From Homalodisca vitripennis (lineage: Eukaryota > Arthropoda > Insecta > Hemiptera > Cicadellidae), in the NCBI RefSeq assembly GCF_021130785.1, contig NC_060207.1:197730001-197794000 (forward strand): a DNA stretch of 64,000 nt, written 5' to 3'. A model generated the notes under the pieces. The model was given only the letters and a program-made list of their open reading frames with translations. It had not been told where the DNA came from and made no database searches. The position numbers were made by a program, and so were the translations under genes. This document shows, in pieces, positions 46,735 to 58,930 of the stretch. The stretch's first letter is position 1. Each line of letters starts with the position of its first letter.

Positions 46735-46870
46735 AGGAGTCAGTCCAGGACAGCAAGGCCATCCTCTCAGAGCGTCTTACTACACTAAGTCTACTCCAAC
46801 TAAGCCTCGGTCTAGGGTTCCTGGCTTAACCTGGCGGTGCTTACCATACTGACCAAGCACTTAGGCTTAT
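46735..46870. other. GC-rich patch, unexplained
   Basis: About 135 bases clearly richer in G and C than the flanks, starting at a short palindrome (CCTTTCCTATAAGGAAAGG). Stops interrupt the frames I translated on both strands. It may be a LINE 3' UTR piece, but I have no second copy in the window to support that. Confidence 0.35.
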
Positions 46871-47529
46871 CCTATAATCCTATAAAGGTTTTAAATCTGA
46901 CCAAGAATTACGTTTTATAAAACTGTTCTTTGGTTGAAAGTATTAAAAGTATTGAATTAATGACGATAAATTTTGAAAAAATACATTGGGGCCATTGTTT
47001 TACATTATAAGTGCTTTGACTATGTAGACTTAGGTATTGGATTTTAAACATTTTAGTACTATACAAAAGAAACTCATTTTGTATACAAATGTATATAACA
47101 CTATTCCAGGAAAGTCAATTTTGCCTTATACAGTGTAATGGGGACCCTGTATTATTAACTTAGTTAATAATATAGTTCCAGTAACGCATGTAAAGCCCTC
47201 CATAGCCTGGACGCTTACCCACGTCGGTTATATTCAATCCTTTTATAGAACCGATGATGAAAAATTCCATTGATTGTATAGAGTTACCTCCTAATGCATT
47301 TAAATTCCGTAAGATGATGCATTCCACTCTGGCAGTCTCGAGGCAGGAAGATACTCAGAGGATAACGACACATTGGCTTGACGATTTCAAAGGATATTTA
47401 TTGCTGGATGAATTTTCGTCTTATCACAAGGGATTTTCGTCTTATCCAATAGGAAATCCTAGAAGTTAGGATGCACAGTAGCTGAGCGTAAGAAAATCCT
47501 ATCACTCGAGGAGCTTTAAAATTAAATTT
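46871..47529. other. Intergenic, no gene seen
   Basis: The 71-codon frame at 47254-47469 contains a short internal repeat (TTTTCGTCTTATC occurs twice near 47414 and 47435). No domain was recognised. Confidence 0.5.
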
Positions 47530-47705
47530 TTGTCGAAATATCTGTCTGTTCGCACGAATCACGGGAACTAACTTATCTACAGAATTGAAATTTGGAATGA
47601 AGCTTCATTTCTACGTAAGCAACGTACAGTTTCATGGTGGTGCATGTCAATCCATCGAATCTGGCAGGGCATTAGCGAACTCTTTACATTGCAGTTAGGG
47701 GTACC
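47530..47705 (-). repeat. Dispersed repeat family E, inverted copy
   Basis: On the minus strand: TTCGCTAATGCCCTGCCAGA, GATTGACATGCACCACCATG, TGTACGTTGCTTACGTAG, AAATGAAGCTTCATTCCAAA and GCGAACAGACAGATATTTCG. A second minus-strand fragment of the family lies at about 47815-47870. Confidence 0.8.
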
Positions 47706-49074
47706 TTGAAGGCAATGCAAAAATTGCCAAATACATTATTTCACACAGAAACAGAGTAACTTTATATGGACCCATAACATGTGATATAGTAACAAATGAA
47801 GCGAAATGAAATAAGCTATAGACGTGAAATTCTGCATGTAAAATCAGCCAAGGCTGTTACGTGATATATGGTTTGACGTACTAATAACATTCTTATTTTT
47901 ATTAGTTTGTTCATTAGCTTCCTTTAAGTTCAAGTGAACATGTAAATATAGGAATTAAACGAGCAAGAGCATTGTTAGTTGAGTATCAATAATATGTGGA
48001 ACTTATAATAGCCATACACTTACTTGCCAAAGTAAAAATTGCGAATAATAATTACTAACAAACTAGTTATCGTTTAAAAAAATACAGGCATAGAGTTCAA
48101 CTTGCTTAGGAGATTATGATCGTTATATAACACACTCTGACACAAAACTATTTTAGGCGCCGAGTTCATTATTACTCAAAACTTTACAATGTTTTTAATA
48201 ACCACAATGTGAATCTATTTGTGGCCGTGGATTTAAATTCCTTTTATAATATTTAACTACTTCCAAATTTAACCCTTAGTCCCCTAAATTCTCAAATTAT
48301 CCATGAATCATAACTCTAAAATTCATGAGTAACACTACATAAACAAAACTAGAAATCTTTTGAATAAATAACTTTTCCAGAACCGTATCCAAATCACAAC
48401 AAAGCACGACAAAGACTGTACTATTGTTACTTGAAAGAAAGTATTATAAAAATAGGATACAATTCCAATATACGCACTAATCTCTAAATTTAGTAGCGTC
48501 CGTTCTCATTTTATCCCATAATAATTTATCATTCCCTTTCAGTAGCCTTTAGCGTGTTAGTTATAACTATTTGTAACATTCTAATCCCATCTGACATAAA
48601 TCTTGGCTCTATCAGTTTTACGGACGCGTAGATGTGCAGTGTTCTTGAAGTTCGAACGCATGTTAAATTCTTTTATATTAGCAATCATTCTTCAGTCAAA
48701 ATTGTTGACTACGCTAAGTCGATGAATATTTAAGTATTGGAAAACAATTCTAGGAAAGTAACCTAGACCAAGCAGTTTTCCTCATGTGTATAACATATCG
48801 TCACTAAGAAAAACAACTTATTCACTTGTTTTTATATGGAGTATTTATTACAATCATCTAGTGCATTTAAGGGGTAAATAGACAATATTTAAATACCTTG
48901 GTAATGGTTATCTTTTTTCTTGCAATCTCATAAAATATTATAAAAGAAATTTAATATGAATTTGTTATGGATGATAACTTCCATATTGACCTAAATTATG
49001 TTGCAGCACATTAAGATAAATGATTAGAAAAGTTCTCATTTTAACGAGAGACAAAAAAGTCTGACAATGAGGGT
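47706..49074. other. Intergenic, no gene seen
   Basis: AT-rich sequence with only an E-family scrap at 47815-47870. Confidence 0.5.
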
Positions 49075-49200
49075 TCTTGATCTTGCGACCCTAAAGAAGA
49101 CCTGTAATGGAGTGGAGGGCTTGATAGACTGCGGGACAAAACGCTGCCTTGCACTTTTCACCCTCCCTCCGGCCACTATTTATCTCTTAATGTACCTATT
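49075..49200 (+). repeat. Repeat J, direct copy
   Basis: It shares with the minus strand of 55165-55290 the words CTAAAGA, TAATGGAGTGGAG, CTTGATAGACTGCGGGACAA, TGCACTTTT.ACCCTCC and ATTTATCTCTTAATGTAC. Both copies have the same frame open across about 35 codons (NGVE.LIDCGTKR.LALFTL). This may be chance or a trace of a coding element. Confidence 0.85.
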
Positions 49201-51264
49201 TGACTTTATTATTATATTATAGAACGAATTAATCCGAATTATATGTCTTACCTTTGTAAACAAAACAGCAAGCTATTCTCTGTACAGTCAATGTTTTTGT
49301 TACTAGATTAATTATATAACATAATGGACTAAACCAATGTAACTGCACAAAAGATTTACATAGTGTTAAGAACGTAAAAGTAAACAGTGCTCAGGATAAA
49401 GTACAAGGAAAAAGTAAATAAAAATTATAACATTTTTCTAATAACTCGTTGTTATTCATAGTAACCTCATGTAACAATATGATAAATTTCTCCCTATACC
49501 GTACTTATTAACCTACAGATATTAAAACACAATTAACATATCGGATTCCGTATAAAAAGGAATTGAATATATTAAGTTTGTGCTAGATCTCTCCAATACC
49601 TAGTAGTATAGTTATTAGTACTGTGAGACTCAGCTATTCTTAAAATTATATGATGTTTTCCCAAAACCACAAATATACTGCATAAAAATGAAAGTAATAT
49701 CATTATACACTACACTTTGCATCAAATAAGGGACACGATCTACCACTTGACGATACAAATTTATCAAAATAGTGATTAATTGTTGTCATGAGTAATTCTT
49801 TCAAATATGTGAGATATAAATATTTTAGTGACTGGGCGTTTAAGACTAAAAGGAATGGGGGATGTCCCAGAAGGAATCTTCACGCTCGCTTCCCAGTTAA
49901 AACTCCGGCCGATCCGTCTTAGGTATCTGTCAATGACCATAATTTTCCAACGTCAACAATGGTTTTTCATTACGTAACATTAAACAATATTACTAAATAA
50001 TATGATATCATTATTGGCTTTGGGACTTTTTCAGCATTCTGAATCATCATCTTGAATTTCTAAGAAGCCTACGAGTTTCCTATAACTATTTCGAAGGTTC
50101 CATATTGTTTCACTTTTTAAGATTTCACGTGTGCTGGTCAGTTTACTGAATTTATACTATCTCTCTAACGGCGAATTTAGCTCTTATGCTATTTATTCAC
50201 CGACCACACAGGCCACAGCCTAAATATCCTGTTGTTCATTGGTCTGTCCTTTTAAATTATTTTGCTATTTATAGTGGTAGGATGTTACGTAGTAAGTGAA
50301 ACTATTATGTAAATGCTTATACAATTAAATGCACTAAAGAGTGCCACAAACTAATAACACCATTAAAATTGTCTTGATGTTATTCTTTACGAAACACTTT
50401 CCTTTACATTTTTGTATAGTTTGTTATTTTTCGTTTGCTATTTGCCAAATTAGCAACGTACCCCACGATTGATGATCAGCAGCGGAACAACATTATAGCT
50501 TTTATTACCAAATCTTTTTCATATTTTGACAAAATTGAAGGAATGGAGAAGAAATCTAAGTTATGAGTTCACAACGTATATTATATAATTATCTGTGCAG
50601 TGTTGACACACGGTAAAGACACTCTGTATTAATACCTAAACCATTATACGTACCATGCAATACTAGAACAATACTCAAGTTTACCACTAAAGATGAAAAC
50701 AATAGGAGTTTGCCGTTTTTGGACTTAATGACACTGAGGAAATTCAAGAACATAAGTAGAAATATAACCGACTGAAACAAACAGATATTTGAACACCAAA
50801 ATATCATCGTGATCCATCTAAGAGAAAACTTAAAGAGGTAATCGTGCGATCTCCTTTATCAGATGAAGGTATCTGAAATGCAGACTTGTCTTTATAATCG
50901 TTCAAGGTAAGAAAAATTAGCATATACCATATCCCATGAGGAAGAAAGAACACAAAAACATATATTATACCTATGGAAGAATAAAATGTAAATTAACTCT
51001 GGCTGTATGATTTATACAGATATTTGGATACAACCCGACAGTTGACACTATCTAGTTTGTGACGTAGACGATGAATTCAATATACTACAATAAACCATCG
51101 AGAAGTTTAAGGTTCCCTGGATTTAGTGATGGACTTGGGTATGATGATATGGAATACAAAACCAACTACGCTCTTAAAGTATAAAAGGTTGTAAAGTATT
51201 ATTGGTTGTAAAGCGAGAAAGATCAACTAAAATTTAGAAAGAGGAGATCCTTTCATTAACGAGG
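49201..51264. other. Intergenic, no gene seen
   Basis: AT-rich sequence. The minus-strand frame at 50589-50807 has a hydrophobic segment but no recognisable family. Confidence 0.5.
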
Positions 51265-51840
51265 AGTACACAACATTACGTGTTGTGTAACAGGTTTTGT
51301 TAAGGTTTCATGCAAAAATTCTACACTATAGCTCATTCAATTCTTGAGATGTACAACGTACAGGCAACCTTTCGTTGCCTGTTCTTTTCAGGCAACGAAC
51401 CGAAAAGAATTTGTTCACCGCTTAGGGTAAAAAAATGCACCATGAAATAACAAATTCTCTTATATGTGTAAATGAAGATTTGTGCAAAATTTTTAATCCA
51501 AAGATGAAATATGTCTATAGATATCTTGTCATGTCACACATTCCTATTTGTTTTTATTAAGTCTACACGCAAAGTTATCAAGTAATGATGTTTTGATAGG
51601 GTAGTTATACTACTATGCAGTATGATATATTGGCATATAATTTTACTCAGCATGGCTAAAAATTTATTCATTCTGTGATATTCTTCTTGTCATAATGAAT
51701 ACTAAGTTAAAATGTTTCGTAAATCTAATTCAAACCCCATGCAAAGACTTGCAACATCATTTAACTTGATGTTGCCTACATAAAAAATGACACCTCATAG
51801 AATCATTTCACTTCTATAGATAGCAAGGCAAAAATAATAT
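51265..51840 (+). repeat. Dispersed repeat family E, two adjacent degraded copies
   Basis: The first copy, near 51300-51420, keeps GTTTCATGCAAAAATTCTAC and CTATAGCTCATTCAATTCTT. It also holds a small inverted repeat in which AGGCAACCTTTCGTTGCCT folds on itself. The second, near 51650-51835, keeps AATTTATTCATTCTGTGATA, TTCTTGTCATAATGAATACT and AACCCCATGCAAAGACTTGC. Confidence 0.6.
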
Positions 51841-53464
51841 TTCTTTACAGCTCTTATTGACCTTTGCATTAGACTCAGGCATTTAGTTGTGTTTTTCCAG
51901 CATTTAAACAATTACGGAACACGGTATTTAATAAGAACCAATGACTTTAAATACAATTTCTTTATTTTAAGGAATTGATAATTCCAAAATGATACATTTT
52001 ATACTTTGTAAATGTTTTGTTACTCAAAATATGTGCTGCTCTTACTTACTTGAGTAAGTACGGAGCGCATGCCTCATTTCACAAAAGTTGCCTTATTACG
52101 GATATTTTAACAATGTGTTGTTGGATTTATAATAAAATCATGGACAATAATTTATTTGTTTACAATATACATCTAAAGTGCTTGTATTTTGAGTTTAGTG
52201 TATGAGTTTAGTGTAAGAGCTTTTAAGAAAAACATGTAAGGTAAATCTTAAAATAAAATTCTAAAATACAACTTAAGCTAAAAAGTACTTTACTATAATC
52301 GTGGGTATGATGCCCTAATATATCCTACTTAATTTCTGAAACAACTTTCAAAGTATTAATATTTTAAGCTTGTACATTTTATTGATTGGTATTAATTAAA
52401 TGTTGGTAGAATTACTGAAACAAGATTAAAAGTTTTGTTTATAGAGAGATAGTCCAAAGTAATAACTTTCAAACATGAAAAGAGAATAATAGATAGTTAT
52501 CGTGTAATTAATTATGTTAAGTATTTTAATTATATTCTAGTTTGTTTCAAACTGTACTCGAGGGCAAAATAAGTTTATTGCTGTTAAATTTCATTCAAAA
52601 GTTCTTTATCTTTGTTTATAAAGTTAAGAGTTAAAAGAAAATATAGTTTTGTATTTAAACAGTATATATTTGTTTATGGAACCTAAAAGTGCACTTTTCA
52701 CATAAAGCAGCCAGTCTATTAAATCCACAGCGGTTAAGTGAAGAGGACACATTGAAAACACTCTAAACCGTCCGATGTATGGGGCCAACTCGAGAAACTT
52801 GCATAACTATTGAAAAAAGTAATACAGATAATGGCAGAGACTGGGAGAGCATTAAAATACAAAGAACGTCCAAACAAAGGACTCATACAATCATGACAGC
52901 GTAAATATAAGCTTTGTGTAGCTTGGTTATGGGCTAAGTTGAAGATTCCAAGGCACTGTTTGGGGTGAATTTATGGAAACTATAAGCAAACTAGTAGTTA
53001 CCCACGGCTTTGTAAGCAATTTCATAAATTAAAGCATTTCTTAATGAAAGTATTTACGATTTAATATGATGCAATCTTATGAGAGCTTTCAAACAGAAAC
53101 TGGCAAAAGCTTGGTACTTATTATTGCGGTGTCAATGATTAAGATATTTTCAAGTTAAATAAAAATTTTCTGGTTTTGCTGGTGTAGGAACCAACATTTC
53201 TGGTTATAATTCCTGTTGTTATTACCAATTATGATATACTTTAAGTCTTATATCTCCAGTGCCATATGTGTCATTGAATTAGCCTTGTTGTTCAAAGTAA
53301 GTAAATATATAAGCATATCTATAACTTAAACATCTAAGTACACGGCCATTTATAATCAAGAATCGGTAAAATAGTGTATATTTTCACAGACTGAATATCC
53401 AGTATAATGTATTTACTGAGCCACACTTTTGTTTGTTTTGCTGCCCTTATTAACAAGGAAATGT
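51841..53464. other. Intergenic, no gene seen
   Basis: AT-rich sequence with no recognised gene. GCAGCCAGTCTATTAAATCC and GTATGGGGCCAACTCGAG near 52708-52797 form a slightly GC-richer patch. Confidence 0.5.
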
Positions 53465-53805
53465 ATTCATATATATCTTGGATTTCAAGACCTTCTGTGG
53501 TCAAAAACCGACCTTTGTTATCTACTTTCGGTCTAAGATATTTCAAGTGTCATAGATGAGTTTGCCTTTTTAAAAATATCAATATTTACGTACGATTAAA
53601 AAGTTAACGAGTTAAGATTTGTCCATTCCGTCCGTTCAAATTCACTTTCACCCTAATTTATTTCTTACAAGCAACAATTGATGTTGCCCCGATAAAGAAA
53701 ATATATTTATATTTTGCTTTGTCAAGACCACCTTGGGTCGACAAGGATTTACTACAAGCACTTATAATCTACCTCTGATTTAAAATATTCTAAGTGGGAC
53801 CATTG
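53465..53805 (-). repeat. Repeat G, two diverged copies
   Basis: On the minus strand, 53550 to 53470 and 53800 to 53720 both read CACTT..AATAT.TTA, GTAGAT.A.AA, GACC...GGTCTTGA. The first copy is inside a 70-codon minus-strand frame (53334-53546); the second has stops, so the frame is probably not a gene. Confidence 0.55.
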
Positions 53806-55164
53806 ACGATGGTGCCAGCATCCTACTAGTACCGTAAAGTTTTACTTTACACAATTGAATTCTCCGCTCTTTACATTTTTAAATATACGATTGTAAAACT
53901 GTAAGTACAACTAATGGTGTATAAGCAATGAAATTGAAAATCTATGTACTGACATTGTTAATAGCATCCTATAATCGACGACATGACCGTAGCCACCCTC
54001 GACGCCGAGGGTTCATAACACCAGCACGAGTATAGTTGACCTTGGTTAGTGAAAATCTTACTCGCGTTAATTGACGTTTTAGGGAAATTAAATACAACCT
54101 CGCGGGAGAGCTGTTAAATTAAATTTAACCTCAAAAACTTATATCACCTCTCAGTTATAATCATTACGTAAAATTTAGTACTAAGAAGGAATTAGTACGC
54201 CAAAACTTCATATCTAGTAAGTAATAGGGATCGCTGAGATCGCTTGCAAAATTTCAATCATTCCATTCTTGTTATGTCTTGGGGATAGACGCATAGACAA
54301 GCATTCTGAAATACCAATTGTACATCCCACAGCAGATAATAGAAAATATTTGATAGCCTTCTAAGTGATATGCTTCAATAATGCTCAGAAAATTCCTTGG
54401 TTAGACATGCACTCATAGAATTCATGTTTTAAGTATTCATTAAGTTAGGTTTCGTAACAGTTGAATTAATAAAGGTTTCGGTGAGCTGGATTGAGTACTA
54501 CATCGGAACGCTACCCTAGAGTACGCTAAAATCAACTGTTATCACTGACTACTCTTTACACTCTATAATTTGTTATGGTTCAAAATGTCACATTTGAAAA
54601 CGTCATATGATTATTTTCAGTATGTTTACAAATTTATTTATTCTGCTTTAGGAATTCTTTGTTTCTCATATACTGTAAAAAAAAAACAATCTCCAGGCAC
54701 TTTTAAGTCTGTAGCACAGTTCGTTTTGGAGGTATTATGCGAATAGTCATACAGTACGAAAGCCAGACATAAGTGAACATTTTATAGCCTATTAAGTGAT
54801 ATTACTTGCTAAATAACAGTAAATAACAACCATAGACTATAAATAGCTATTTTTAATTTTTAAGTGAACTGGGGTATGCAGCACTGCAAAAAGTCTGTCT
54901 CAGATTTCAGACACTGCAAAAAGCGGAAGGCGAAATGAAGCTAAAATAATCGATAGCAAGTATAATAAGTTTTTAAATTATCATTCCTGTGTATTTATAA
55001 TTGGTTATTGCTAGAAATTACTTTTAACATGAAAATAACATAACGTAGTAAAGTAATATACCTTACAAAAATATTGCAACGTTAAGTTAGAGGTTGTAAT
55101 TTTAGGTCTCAACGTAGGCCTTGCGAATTTCTTATCGTTGCAATCCAAAAAAAAGAGATCGGTA
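53806..55164. other. Intergenic with family E fragments
   Basis: Plus-strand family E fragments lie at about 54190-54385 (GCTTGCAAAATTTCAATCAT, TTGATAGCCTTCTAAGTGAT) and about 54600-54800 (ACAAATTTATTTATTCTGC, TTTATAGCCTATTAAGTGAT). No gene was seen. Confidence 0.55.
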
Positions 55165-55290
55165 TCAAGTACATTAAGAGATAAATACGACTGAAGGAGG
55201 GTAAAAAGTGCAAGCCAGCGTTTTGTCCCGCAGTCTATCAAGTTCTCCACTCCATTACGGGTCTTTAGGAGTAGCAAATCAAGTACCCCT
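55165..55290 (-). repeat. Repeat J, inverted copy
   Basis: The inverted partner of 49075-49200, about 6 kb away. The minus-strand frame 55011-55277 spans it; only the repeat part has a counterpart in the other copy. Confidence 0.85.
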
Positions 55291-57639
55291 ATACTCAGAC
55301 TAGTTCTTCGTCTGCCTATCGTCTAGCCCAACCCATTTGTCGAACATTCGTAGTAAAGTGATTAAAGCCTTGAAATCCAATGTTCATAAATATCTATTTA
55401 CAACTCCTATGAATATAAACATATTGAAAAATATCACTTGTCAGTTTATTAGGTTGTGCTCATTAAAGCAAATATATTATATGTAAATAAATAAAAGGTT
55501 ATTGAGAGGACCGTTCATTCATAATTTATGATAAAAGATTGCTATTAATAATGTTTATGAGTCTATCCCTACGTTTTCATATCTAAGTTTGATACAAATA
55601 TTTAAAGCATTTGTGTGAATAATGTTTTGAGGTCGACATAAGTAGGAGATGTTGGTTGGTAAGAAATAAATAATTGAGTGTAAATAAAATATTTTTTGAG
55701 CAAACAAATAAATAAGTACTACTAAAGTATAGAATTAAAATTGTATTCACATTAATTAAGCAGCACCCCTCATTTACACAATGAGTGTTTGTCCCTGCAA
55801 AAGTTTGTATAATGAAATATTAACACCAAAACCTTGTCTAACCATTATAATAATAATCAGTAGGGTACCTTTGTTTTACTAGCCTTGTAAAACAAGCCCG
55901 GATTAAAAGAGTTTTTAATAACGTGTACGTTACGTATTAAAAAACTAAAAAAAAGGAAAACCAAGGTTTTTTCAGATATTTATAATACGTTTCACTTACT
56001 CTGAAATTTTACCTATTACCCGACATTTAACCAAAAACGTGGATTAAGAAAGTATATTGCTAAGGTACGTTATTTACGTATAAAATTATGTATTTTTTTC
56101 TAGACGTGACTGAAATTCAAGAACATTACAATGATCTAAAAGTTTTGCTCTCAAAAATACCTGTGATATTTCCTGATACGTTGAACAATGATTAATTCAT
56201 GTCAAATATGGACTAGCAAATGTAATTATTATACCCTAACGTTTAGAAACTGATACTGTTTCCCGGAAAATTTTCATTGATAAATTATCCTGTTGAACAC
56301 TACGTATACAGTTTGTTCAAATATTGTCTAATTTAGGATTATATCCATCCTATTCAATACAGTATTTATATGTGAATAGGAATAACGTTAAAATGAAAAA
56401 CTAAAAATATACAACTGTTCATTGGAAACTACTGTTCACTATTTATTAAATCTCAGTTAGTGCTGAGTTGGCCAAACGATAATGGATTTAAAGTTTCACG
56501 TTCAATTAATGATGATAGACGTTGGAGGTACGTCTATGATACGTACACACAGTCTATGATTGTTTGATTTTAGATGGTATTATGGTTTTAAAACCTAACA
56601 CATATAATTTATATTTTAAAAGTATAATACCTTTAATATTTTATTCCCCACCTGCTAGAATGTGTTTATTGATTAACACATTATACATATCACATTTCTA
56701 CGTATTTTTAATAATATGTTAATATGTGTATGTGTATCTGAAGTAACATAAAAGCTTTAACAAAAAACTTGAAATTATGAGTGGATACATGCAGCGGTAT
56801 AAAGAAAATTAAGTTTGAGTATACAATATCAATAATAGTCTATAAACATAAGTATTTTTGATCAATCATGGTAATTAGACTTAAAAACATATTTCATGAA
56901 AGAGAAAAGAGTAAGAGCTATTTGAAATTTTACATAGTATTATAAATACGTCAATACATAAATGTAAGATAAGGAAACTATTATTGAAATGTTATGTGGA
57001 CATATTTAACTAAAATATCGATTACTAAACATAAAGAATTATTTTATTACTTGAAAAAAAAAAATTCCTTATTTTTAATATTCATATTTCAGGTGTCTTC
57101 CAATATCAATGAGGAATAAAATATTTTGAGAATTTCGAGTTTATGTAACGACTCAAACATATCAGTTATGTTTAACCTTTTAGCACTAATTACTCTGAAC
57201 AAAGTCTGAAAACACTCGGAACCTATTATACGTGCACTGCCAGCCGTCTCTGTCTGTGATCTGCACCCTCAGCGGAAGTCTGCTAACAACCCCTTTGTCA
57301 CAAAGCTTCCGGTTCACAGCTCCCTGCACCTTTTATTTAAGCAAAAACAAACGTCCATCTCGAAAATGAATGTATATTTCTGCTGCTTTCTATTTTTGTG
57401 ACGTTTCGTTAAGAGAGTACATCACGTTAGAGCGCGATGGAAAACAGACTGTTACATTTGCTGGTGTTGAAAATGTTTTGTGCCCACTGTCGTCAACCTT
57501 AAGTCTCATACAATTTCAAAATCCACAGTTTATATGATTGATACTAGATAATATAAAATTTAAAGACACAGTTATGAAATTGGTCGTAAATTTTACATTA
57601 AAGTACAATTCTTGTACTTAAACACATAAGGTGCGCACT
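55291..57639. other. Intergenic, no gene seen
   Basis: AT-rich sequence. One GC-rich patch of about 110 bases at 57225-57335 (GCACTGCCAGCCGTCTCTG and following) has no conserved frame and no partner here. Confidence 0.5.
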
Positions 57640-58930
57640 ATTTAGATACAGAAAGACTTCCCCTATTTTTGAAGGTAACAAAAACAAACATTTATAAGAT
57701 AAAAAAATACGTTTTAATAAAATTAAGTATTACAACATTTAATTCCCCATTTAACAAAATGCCAAAATAAAATATTTACATTAAACTGTAGCCGTCGAGT
57801 ACTGGTTTTAAATAATACTTACACTACTTAGATGTCGACCTTCATTGTTGATACGTTCACTAAGATTCTCTCCAAAGGTGGCTATTACCCAGCGCGTCAT
57901 CTCGGGCGGAAGGGCAACAACCCCGTTTGTTATTGCATCCTTTAGAGCATCTACGGTTCTGGGGCGATTCTGAAACCCCTTTGGATTAGAGGTATCTCCG
58001 AAGAAAGTAATCGTAAGGTTTCAAGTCGGGTGGGCGTTGAGGACAAAGTAGGGGAAAAAGTGTGTCCAGGAAACGAGTCTACGGATGTCAAGATATCGAC
58101 GAGATGTGTGCAAAGTTATAGACAAAACATTGTTGCATCCATGTGCACTAAAAGTATAGACCAACTTCGGCCGAAGTAAGTTATCCAACAACGCACAATA
58201 ACGATTAATTTAAACCGTAACTGTTACACCCACTTCTTCAGAAAATATGGATCCAGTACACCACTCTGGTAAGCTAAACACAAAACATTTACTTTTGGGC
58301 TATGAAAAGGACGATGGTGAAGTTTTTGGGGGCGTGTTTAGGCCGATATATAAAGTTCTGTTTACTAACTGCACCTGAAAAATGAAAATAGGCTTCGTCC
58401 GAAAAGAGACATATGTGCAGTGCTCCTTTGTAAGAATGTCTTGACACAATTTGTTCCGGGTTTCGAAGTCCCTGTAACCCAATTCTTGTGTCATCACAAC
58501 CTTATATCGATGCATCTTAAGCTATCTATTATATGTTTTGCGAACGCTGTAGTCCGACATGTATAGGAATATCGCAACATCTTCAGGTCCGTTATAGTAC
58601 GAGGACGGCCCGGAGATTTTTATTAACTCAGAACCTGTTTTTCTAAAATTCTGAGTCCAAGTGTAAATAGTCTTTTATCAGGAACGAGGTCGTTTTGACC
58701 AAGCGCAAAGTGGACGAGAAACGATCGCTGCGTAGCTATCGGCGAATCGCCATTTTTAATGAACTCCTCGACCACGAATGAATCATGCATACCCTACCTA
58801 GCCATGGCTGGCACTGACAATGACATGTACATAGCTGTCAAATAACACTATTCTACACCACTTATTACCATTCCCGCTCGTAGCGTCGCAACTTTAATGT
58901 CAGGAAGTTATTTCTGTTGCAACCTGTTTT
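57640..58930 (-). mobile_element. Degraded Tc1/mariner-type element (insect DUF4817-type lineage)
   Basis: The limits are drawn from a dead transposase on the minus strand and from candidate inverted ends: ACAGAAAGACTTCC at 57648-57661, and ACAGAAATAACTTCC on the other strand at 58903-58917. The ends are short and imperfect, and no TA duplication is certain. This is clearly a different lineage from the mariner at 16413 and is much more decayed. Confidence 0.65.
57808..58790 (-). pseudogene. Transposase, Tc1/mariner superfamily, multiply disabled
   Basis: The N-terminal piece (58790 downwards) reads FVVEEFIKNGDSPIATQRSF, then LGLRILEKQVLS followed by two stops and KSPGRPR, matching the helix-turn-helix and GRPR-type hook typical of the insect DUF4817-type transposases. 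A middle piece (58300-58515) reads MHRYKVVMTQELGYRDFETR and then jumps to FQVQLVNRTLYIGLN, so the S-D-E-A-H-F catalytic segment is damaged. The C-terminal piece reads NRPRTVDALKDAITNGVVAL, then ERINNEGRHL, and ends at a stop at 57808. The pieces are in order but in different frames. No active enzyme is possible. Confidence 0.85.

Noticed and set aside
53334..53546. 70-codon minus-strand frame as a gene
   Set aside because: Its N-terminal part is repeat G, and the second copy of that repeat 250 bases away has stops.
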